From Flavobacteriales bacterium (GTDB lineage: Bacteria > Bacteroidota > Bacteroidia > Flavobacteriales_D > Crocinitomicaceae): a DNA stretch of 10,892 bases. The translations under genes and the position numbers were made by a program. Shown here in pieces: positions 6,010-10,892 of this stretch (positions are counted from its first letter, which is position 1; every line of letters starts with the position of its first letter). The stretch is from NCBI GenBank assembly GCA_947458985.1, contig CANHBA010000066.1, forward strand, positions 1 through 10,892, in the 5' to 3' direction. A model generated the notes under the pieces. The model was not told the DNA's origin and searched no databases. It saw only the letters and a list, made by a program, of their open reading frames with translations.

Positions 6010-7005
6010 TCAAACCATATCAAAGGCCGCAATAAAAATTGGTTCTTTCGGTTCGAAATTGCCTCTTACGACGACATCAACTTTTGCAACACCAATTATT
6101 TTGTGCAACAGGCCCCAGGAAAATGTTTGTTGGGCTTTTTGATACAAACCATCGCGGGTATCGTTCCACCACAGCAGCGAATGAAGTTGCTCTTTAGCTA
6201 GTACGGCTTCAAATAGGCGTTGCACATCGGCTATATTGCCCGACGGATTACACACTACTTCTGGCACTAAAAAAGTATGCTCTTTGGGTTGAATCAATTT
6301 ATTGATAAATGGAATGTATGGTAAAAGTTTGACTTGCAACCCACCAAGTTTGCCCGGTAGCCTTTGTATTTCCCAGCGCACTTTATGAAATTGTGCAAAG
6401 GCAAGGCGCCTCCCGTTTGGATCAAAAATAGAATAGACCGTTCCTTTTTCAAAAAAATGGGTAAAATAGGCTGTGTAATGGCTGTAGTTCTTCTCGATGG
6501 TTTCAAAAAGTTCAGGGCTCATGCGCTCTTGCTTTAGCGTAGAATTGGCTTTTGGCCAAATACGGCTGAAACTTTGAGTGGCGAGGTAGGCCTTGGTTTG
6601 GAAGCCAAATGTTTCACTCATCCATTTACTGCGGATATTTTTGGCGTCTATATAAGCATAACAATAACCTTGGCTTCCTGGATATCTGGTCGTGATATCA
6701 TTGAACACACTTTCGATTTCTTGCTTGATTTGCGACTTCGGATTCATGCGTGCCTTCCCTTTGGATTGAAAGCGTTTATCAAAAGCGAAATAGCGCAAAT
6801 ACAAACCAAATGGACGTTTGCAGAAGGTGATGTTGGCAATGAGTTGTTCGCGTCGGCGCAAGGAAAAACTCAGGGGGTGATCGGTATGTGCCACGCTTTG
6901 GGTCACATCTAGGTGCTTGTATTTAGCGCCGTTGGTTCCCAATACGGTATTTTCAAATAAGCGAATTAAATCAGGGCTGATGTGATCGGTTTGCTCAAAT
7001 TTCAT
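6010..7005 (-). CDS. GNAT-like acyltransferase protein, probably two GNAT-type halves
   Basis: A 331-aa cytoplasmic protein. In the N-terminal half, RYFAFDKRFQSKG (71-83) resembles the strand 4 / acetyl-CoA loop of GNAT enzymes, and AYIDAKNIRSKWMSETFGF (117-135) is close to the GNAT motif B pattern ending in GF. The second half (about 175-331) has YSIFDPNGRRLAFAQFHKVRW and a final LLHKIIGVAKVDVVV segment that could be a second, degenerate GNAT domain; this is inference. Substrate and activity are unknown, and the pyrophosphate-binding QxxGxG/A loop is poorly kept (RFQSKGKA). It starts 15 bp after the hemD stop on the same strand and so is most likely the last gene of the hem operon, though a weak box (TACCTTCA) before its ATG could also serve it. 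It converges with the 122-aa gene across a 26-bp gap. Confidence 0.7.
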   Translation of the reverse strand: MKFEQTDHISPDLIRLFENTVLGTNGAKYKHLDVTQSVAHTDHPLSFSLRRREQLIANITFCKRPFGLYLRYFAFDKRFQSKGKARMNPKSQIKQEIESVFNDITTRYPGSQGYCYAYIDAKNIRSKWMSETFGFQTKAYLATQSFSRIWPKANSTLKQERMSPELFETIEKNYSHYTAYFTHFFEKGTVYSIFDPNGRRLAFAQFHKVRWEIQRLPGKLGGLQVKLLPYIPFINKLIQPKEHTFLVPEVVCNPSGNIADVQRLFEAVLAKEQLHSLLWWNDTRDGLYQKAQQTFSWGLLHKIIGVAKVDVVVRGNFEPKEPIFIAAFDMV

Positions 7006-7020
7006 ACGTGAAGGTACAAA

Positions 7021-7674
7021 TTAAAGCACTTTACTGAGCCAAGTGATGAGGTCAGCTTGTTGTTGCCCATTGAGTACTTTACTGACACTTATTTGCTTTT
7101 TTTCCAATTCTTGGGCGGTGGAGCTTCCCCAGGCAACAACTTGCGCTTGAGCTGAGATGGTGTTGTGCTCTAGAAAAGCACGGACATTGCTCGGAGAAGA
7201 AAAAACATAGATGTCTTTTTCTTTGATTTGTAAATTTTTGAAGCGGGTGTTGTAAACAGGCAAAATGGTTTTTTCACTTTGCGGGATCATAGCCGCGTAA
7301 GTGCCTACAGACAACTGACTACTCGGAAAGCAAACGCTTCTGCCGTTTCGCCAAACATTGAATTTTTGTGCTTCGAGTACTGGTTGGTCAGACTGTTGGG
7401 CAATAAAATGCACTTCTTTTTGATAGCGCTCCGCTACTTTTTTGGCGGTTTCTAGCCCAGCGCAAGCAATTTGCGCACTTGTTTGGCAAGTGGCAAAAAA
7501 GAAATCGGCGGCACGAATACTCGCTATAAAGAGGATGTCGTGGGCAGGAGGGCACGCAAAAGGAACAGCACTGAAATCAATAAGAGATTGCGCTTCGAGC
7601 ACACCTTTTTGAACGAGTGCTTGGAGCTCAATGCTGAGGTCTTTGGGGTCTTTAGAAATAAAGATACGGCTCAT
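7021..7674 (-). CDS. hemD: Uroporphyrinogen-III synthase
   Basis: A 217-aa protein that cyclises hydroxymethylbilane with inversion of ring D to give uroporphyrinogen III, the branch-point tetrapyrrole for heme, siroheme and cobalamin. HemD is poorly conserved in general, but the expected landmarks are present: LFIASIRAADFFF (48-60) in the first lobe, VYNTRF (140-145) at the linker, and YVFSSPSNVRAFLEHN (156-171) followed by VAWGSSTAQEL (180-190) in the second lobe, matching the family's tSp..V..F and iG..Ta..l patterns. Position right after hemC makes the call firm. The ATG at 7674 overlaps the hemC stop as ATGA, which fixes the start; the frame is open upstream only as an antiphase shadow inside hemC. 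The length is somewhat below the 240-260 aa common in other phyla. Confidence 0.88.
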   Translation of the reverse strand: MSRIFISKDPKDLSIELQALVQKGVLEAQSLIDFSAVPFACPPAHDILFIASIRAADFFFATCQTSAQIACAGLETAKKVAERYQKEVHFIAQQSDQPVLEAQKFNVWRNGRSVCFPSSQLSVGTYAAMIPQSEKTILPVYNTRFKNLQIKEKDIYVFSSPSNVRAFLEHNTISAQAQVVAWGSSTAQELEKKQISVSKVLNGQQQADLITWLSKVL

Positions 7675-8552
7675 TGAGCTTGAAGGGTAGCTGTAATTTC
7701 TGAAATGCTGGCGCTTAAATCGAATTGATAAAATTGGGCAGCAATTTGAGATGAAGCTGCATGGGCAGCGTAAATTTTGTCTTGACCGTAGTATACACCT
7801 AAAGGTAATTGGCAACCACCTTGCAAAGCTTGCAATACGCCGCGTTCTATGGCAATTTGAGAAGCGACTTCTGCATGATTGAGTTGTGCCACAATTGCTT
7901 GAGTTGCTGCATCGTTTTGACGAATTTGCAAACCCAAAACGCCTTGAGCGGGCGCCGGAACAAATTCGGTTGGGTCGAGCACAAGCGTATGGAGGTCGTC
8001 TAGGGCCAGTTGCAAACGGCTCACACCGGCATTGGCAAGTAAGATAGCATCGTAATGGCCAGCGCGCAGTTTGTCGATACGGGTTGGCACGTTGCCACGC
8101 AATTCTTCGATTTGAAGATCGGGTCTCAACGCTTTAATGATTGATTTTCTGCGGGCAGATGAAGTGCCAATTATAGCGCCTGCTTTGAGGCCCCAATGCT
8201 GCGTAGGGTCTTGAGCGGTTTTGCGCATGAGCAAAAGTTCGGATGGGTCTTCGCGGTAAGACACCGCACCGATGTACAAGCCTTCTGGTTGGCTGGTTTC
8301 GAGGTCTTTGTGCGAATGTACAGCGAGGTCGATGTCGTTATTGAGCAGCGCCGCTTCAATTTCTTTGGTAAAAAAGCCCTTGCCTTCTAGTTTGTCGAAG
8401 CTGAGGTCTTGGATGCGGTCGCCTTGCGTTACAATGATTTGGAGTTGCACCTCACAACCGAGGTTTTCTAATTGAGCTTTCACAAAATGGGCTTGCCATA
8501 AGGCGAGGTCGCTGCCGCGTGTACCGATGCGGATGAGCGGTTTAGTCTGCAT
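7671..8552 (-). CDS. hemC: Hydroxymethylbilane synthase (porphobilinogen deaminase)
   Basis: A 293-aa enzyme that joins four porphobilinogen molecules into hydroxymethylbilane on a covalently held dipyrromethane cofactor. All key positions are seen: the N-terminal GTRGSDLALWQA with Arg12, the catalytic Asp83 in AVHSHKDLE, GTSSARRK (129-136) with the paired arginines, ELRGNVPTRIDKL (150-162), PAPAQGVLGLQ, and the cofactor-attachment Cys247 in GGCQLPLG. It is complete, and slightly shorter than the 310 or so aa of E. coli because the C-terminal domain after the Cys is compact. The ATG at 8552 lies inside the 3' end of hemA (11-bp overlap), and its stop forms an ATGA overlap with hemD, so hemA, hemC and hemD are almost certainly one transcript with coupled translation. 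Confidence 0.96.
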   Translation of the reverse strand: MQTKPLIRIGTRGSDLALWQAHFVKAQLENLGCEVQLQIIVTQGDRIQDLSFDKLEGKGFFTKEIEAALLNNDIDLAVHSHKDLETSQPEGLYIGAVSYREDPSELLLMRKTAQDPTQHWGLKAGAIIGTSSARRKSIIKALRPDLQIEELRGNVPTRIDKLRAGHYDAILLANAGVSRLQLALDDLHTLVLDPTEFVPAPAQGVLGLQIRQNDAATQAIVAQLNHAEVASQIAIERGVLQALQGGCQLPLGVYYGQDKIYAAHAASSQIAAQFYQFDLSASISEITATLQAQ

Positions 8553-9825
8553 GATTGAGGATGATTTCTTTGGCCAGTTTCATGGGGCCACTGATGTATT
8601 TTTTCTCGAGGTAGCTTACTACTTTGTCGAGTACTTCTTTTGCTTGCGGGTCTAGGGTGTCGAGGTCTTCTTTGAAGATTTCAGAATAGGCTGTGGCGCG
8701 CAATTCTTTGACCTGAGCAGGAACCTCGCGCATGGCGATTTCTACTTTGCGCTCGCGCAGGAGGTGTTGGAATTCATAGCGTGCATTGGCGATGATTTCT
8801 TCTACCTGCTGAAGTTCTTTGGAACGCTCCTTGACATTTTCATTGGAAATGCGTTGGAGGTATTCAATCGAAAGGTATTTGACTGCATGATTGGCAAGAA
8901 TAGCTTGGTCGAGGTCTTGCGGAATAGCGAGGTCAATGATGATTTTTTCTTGTGTTTCACCGTTGACAAGCGTTTTATAAAGCGATGGGTTGATGATAAC
9001 GCCTTCTGCAGCTGTACATGTAATAAGCACATCGAAACCGAGCTGGTAGGAAGGGAGTTCGTCTAGGGAATAGGCATTTCCACGGATTTCAGCTGCTAGT
9101 TTTTGGCTATTTGCCAAAGAGCGGTTAAATACCTGGAAATTCTTGAAACCGTGTTTTTTCAGAAAGCGCGCCATGGTGGTGTTGGTGACACCAGCTCCTA
9201 CAATTAGGATGCGTGCTTCTAAAGGAATGTTGAGTTGTTTGAGGTATTGGTAAGCTAAGGATACAACCGAAACAGGTTTGGTGGAGATGCTGGTCTCGGT
9301 GTAGACTTGTTTGGCAGTTTCGATCACTTTTTTCATGAGCAAACGAAGGAGGTCGCCGGTGAGGCCAAGTGCGTGGCAGTGTTCGTAGGCCAAACGTACT
9401 TGGGTAATAATTTCGCGCTCGCCGATAATCATGGAGTCGATAGAAGAAGCCACAGAAAGCGCATGCTGTACGGCTGAGCTTCCGGAAAACACCTCGGCTT
9501 TGCGCACGAAGTCTTCTAATTGAATAGGAACAAGTTTAGGGTAAAGTGTTTGTAATAAGCGTGTTAGAAATGGAGTGTCGAGGTCTTGATCATTGACAAA
9601 CGTGATTTCTACGCGATTACAGGTGGTTAAGAACATGAGTTCTTTGAGCCCAAGTGCTTCTTTTAACTCGTGAAGCTGAGCAATTTGCGCCTCTTTTTCG
9701 ATGTGTAACAACCCAATTTTACTGACATCGAGATGACGGTGCGTAAAGGCGATAATATGGAGCTGTTGCAACAAGGCGCGTTTCTTTACCGCAAAGCTAA
9801 GTGATACAAGTGCGGTAATTGTCAT
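8542..9825 (-). CDS. hemA: Glutamyl-tRNA reductase
   Basis: This enzyme reduces glutamyl-tRNA(Glu) with NADPH to glutamate-1-semialdehyde, the first committed step of C5-pathway tetrapyrrole synthesis. In the frame drawn (427 codons) the catalytic Cys69 lies in LTTCNRVEI, the substrate-pocket block is ASSIDSMIIGE (126-136), the NADPH fold has LIVGAGVTN (207-215), and a long helical C-terminal dimerisation region follows. The start is doubtful. The ATG at 9825 gives a 17-residue extension ahead of the conserved N-terminus, whereas TTG at 9771 (or 9774) would place the catalytic Cys at residue 51 and the conserved His of FTH at 11, nearly identical to E. coli (Cys50), with a 409-aa product. A promoter-like box (9792-9799) also lies inside the extension. 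I show the longer form as the outer limit and favour the TTG start. Confidence 0.94.
   Translation of the reverse strand: MTITALVSLSFAVKKRALLQQLHIIAFTHRHLDVSKIGLLHIEKEAQIAQLHELKEALGLKELMFLTTCNRVEITFVNDQDLDTPFLTRLLQTLYPKLVPIQLEDFVRKAEVFSGSSAVQHALSVASSIDSMIIGEREIITQVRLAYEHCHALGLTGDLLRLLMKKVIETAKQVYTETSISTKPVSVVSLAYQYLKQLNIPLEARILIVGAGVTNTTMARFLKKHGFKNFQVFNRSLANSQKLAAEIRGNAYSLDELPSYQLGFDVLITCTAAEGVIINPSLYKTLVNGETQEKIIIDLAIPQDLDQAILANHAVKYLSIEYLQRISNENVKERSKELQQVEEIIANARYEFQHLLRERKVEIAMREVPAQVKELRATAYSEIFKEDLDTLDPQAKEVLDKVVSYLEKKYISGPMKLAKEIILNHAD
9792..9799 (-). promoter_or_regulatory. Candidate -7 box (TAGCTTTG) for the hem operon, inside the annotated hemA 5' end
   Basis: On the minus strand this reads TAGCTTTG, a full match to the Bacteroidota TAnnTTTG consensus. 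It lies 20 bp before the TTG at 9771, which is the hemA start best supported by alignment of conserved residues. I find no TAnnTTTG match upstream of the ATG at 9825 in the 63-bp gap to the HAD gene. No convincing -33 TTG is seen, and an 8-mer with six fixed bases can occur by chance, so this is a moderate call. Confidence 0.4.
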
Positions 9826-9876
9826 TTTAATGTCATTATTGCTAATTTAGAATGGGTTCAAATAGCCTTTTTGGGC

Positions 9877-9884
9877 TAACTTTG
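9877..9884 (+). promoter_or_regulatory. Predicted -7 box (TAACTTTG) of the HAD phosphatase gene
   Basis: TAACTTTG matches TAnnTTTG in full and is followed by AGCC and then the ATG at 9889, the same 4-bp spacing as the MazG operon. Transcription is expected to begin on or beside the start codon, giving a leaderless mRNA. No exact TTG is found about 20 bp upstream; TTC at 9857-9859 is the nearest candidate. Confidence 0.62.
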
Positions 9885-9888
9885 AGCC

Positions 9889-10503
9889 ATGCAGAAAGCT
9901 TATAAAGCCATCCTTTTTGATCTTGGTGGCGTCCTCATCGATATAGATTACCACGCAACCGAGCGCGCGTTCGAACAATTAGGCGTAGTTGACTTCAAAG
10001 AGCGCTATACGCAGTTAGCTCAAAATGAGCTTTTTGACCGTTTTGAATGCGGAGCAATTTCACCTCAACACTTCGTCAATTTATTGTTGCCTTTTGCACA
10101 GTCCGGCACTTCTCCAAATCAGGTTGTGTCCGCTTGGAATGCAATGTTGGGCTCTTTTCCTCTCGAGAAGATAAAATTATTGGAGCGCTTGTCCAAAACA
10201 ACTCCTCTTTATATGCTGAGCAATACCAATGAGTTACATTGGATAGAGGTGAAGCGCGCGTGGCAGAAAGTTACTACCCAACCCATGCAGCACTTTTTTA
10301 GCGCAATTTATCTTTCACATGAAATTGGGAAACGCAAACCACATCCGGAAACTTTTGTGTGGGTTTGTCAGCAAATGGGTTTTGAACCCGCCGATGTACT
10401 TTTTCTAGACGATAGTCCGCAGCACATTGAAGGCGCAACACAGGCAGGTTTACAAGTGCACTACTATCAAGATGCAGCAGCATTTTATGCGCTTTTTTCC
10501 TGA
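9889..10503 (+). CDS. HAD-superfamily (subfamily IA, YihX-like) phosphatase
   Basis: A 204-aa haloacid dehalogenase-like hydrolase, complete. Motif I is FDLGGVLIDID with nucleophile Asp11; motif II is LSNTN (Ser111); motif III is GKRKPHPETF (Lys150); motif IV is LFLDDSP (Asp174, Asp175). A helical cap lies between about residues 20 and 95. The second Asp of the usual DxD in motif I is Gly13 here, as in the YihX / FDLGxV group, which dephosphorylates small sugar phosphates such as glucose-1-phosphate; the actual substrate is unknown. It is cytoplasmic and has no signal peptide. It is divergently arranged from hemA with its own leaderless-type promoter, and its last 19 bp overlap the convergent methylmalonyl-CoA epimerase gene. 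Confidence 0.9.
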   Translation: MQKAYKAILFDLGGVLIDIDYHATERAFEQLGVVDFKERYTQLAQNELFDRFECGAISPQHFVNLLLPFAQSGTSPNQVVSAWNAMLGSFPLEKIKLLERLSKTTPLYMLSNTNELHWIEVKRAWQKVTTQPMQHFFSAIYLSHEIGKRKPHPETFVWVCQQMGFEPADVLFLDDSPQHIEGATQAGLQVHYYQDAAAFYALFS

Positions 10504-10889
10504 CAAAGCTCTACGAGCAAACCATGCGTAGCTTTGGGATGTAAAAATGCTATGCGTTTGTTGTCGGCGCCGTCTTTGGGGCTCTGATGGATCAACTGAA
10601 AACCGGCTTTTTGCAGCCGCTCTAGCTCCGCTTCGATATCTTCTACCTCGAAGGCCACATGATGAAAACCCGGCCCATTTTTAGCTACAAACTTGGCAAT
10701 TGGAGAGTCTGGGTTACTGGCTTCTAACAATTCAATTTTGGATTCGCCAACCTGAAAAAATGCGGTTTTGACACCCTCAGATGCAACAGCTTCTTGTTTG
10801 TAACAGGAGGTATTGAGCAATGCTTCGTAGAGTGGAATGGCTGTTTCTAGATTTTCTACTGCGATACCAAGGTGTTCTATGCGCTTCAT
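10485..10889 (-). CDS. mce: Methylmalonyl-CoA epimerase
   Basis: A 134-aa protein of the vicinal-oxygen-chelate fold that interconverts (R)- and (S)-methylmalonyl-CoA, linking propionyl-CoA carboxylation to B12-dependent mutase and succinyl-CoA. It consists of two beta-alpha-beta-beta-beta modules (about 1-57 and 72-134). The conserved features are IEHLGIAV (metal ligand His6), KIELLE (53-56 region), GPGFHHVAFEV (ligand His77), KDGADNKRIAFLHPK, and the C-terminal LLVELCQ with ligand Glu127. Length and motifs are standard for the family, so the product call is firm, although other VOC enzymes cannot be wholly excluded. The ATG is at 10889, three bases from the window edge, so its promoter and any upstream mutase genes are not visible. 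The stop (TAA) lies inside the HAD gene. Confidence 0.93.
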   Translation of the reverse strand: MKRIEHLGIAVENLETAIPLYEALLNTSCYKQEAVASEGVKTAFFQVGESKIELLEASNPDSPIAKFVAKNGPGFHHVAFEVEDIEAELERLQKAGFQLIHQSPKDGADNKRIAFLHPKATHGLLVELCQEKSA

Positions 10890-10892
10890 TTA

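Noticed and set aside
7675..7815. 47-residue N-terminal extension of HemD
   Set aside because: It lies wholly within hemC in another frame, has cysteine- and arginine-rich shadow-type composition, and the ATGA overlap at 7671-7674 is the natural start.

Overview
The window reads as a gene-dense stretch of a Bacteroidota chromosome. The assignment rests on three things: TAnnTTTG-type -7 boxes (the Bacteroidota primary sigma-factor signature) a few bases before several start codons; gene starts without recognisable Shine-Dalgarno sequences; and protein families typical of the phylum (a DUF4421-like outer-membrane barrel, a Bacteroidota-type MazG-like pyrophosphatase, a hemA-hemC-hemD run, methylmalonyl-CoA epimerase). 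I cannot place it below phylum level with confidence. There is no sign of phage, transposon, plasmid, tRNA, rRNA or CRISPR. No gene-free stretch exceeds 300 bases; the longest gap is about 90 bases (3159-3248).

Layout. (1) 1-1915, plus strand: the C-terminal half of an oligopeptidase B-like S9 peptidase (cut by the window edge), overlapped by a secreted DUF4421-like beta-barrel protein that probably starts at TTG. (2) 1908-4691, minus strand: a secreted GH16 glycoside hydrolase preceded by six perfect copies of an 8-bp repeat, and upstream of it an aldehyde dehydrogenase resembling 2-aminomuconic semialdehyde dehydrogenase. (3) 4692-4740: a 49-bp divergent promoter region in which two identical -7 boxes face outward. 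(4) 4741-5983, plus strand: a tightly packed trio of MazG-like NTP pyrophosphohydrolase, a small DEAD-box-derived protein without a P-loop, and a 122-aa protein of unknown function, with a 2-bp gap and then an ATGA overlap. (5) 6010-9825, minus strand: hemA, hemC and hemD, overlapping one another and encoding early tetrapyrrole synthesis, followed after 15 bp by a GNAT-like protein. (6) 9889-10503, plus strand: a HAD phosphatase with a leaderless-type promoter, whose 3' end overlaps by 19 bp a convergent methylmalonyl-CoA epimerase gene (10485-10889).

How the genes relate: HemA makes glutamate-1-semialdehyde from glutamyl-tRNA, HemC polymerises porphobilinogen and HemD closes the ring to uroporphyrinogen III; hemL, hemB and hemE are not in the window. 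The other genes are mostly separate housekeeping or catabolic functions. I do not see a clear new defence or mobile system. The best candidates for something under-described are the MazG / pseudo-helicase / unknown trio, the 8-bp repeat array in front of the GH16 gene, the mirrored leaderless promoters, and a probable hemA start correction based on a promoter-like box inside the first codons of the longest reading frame.
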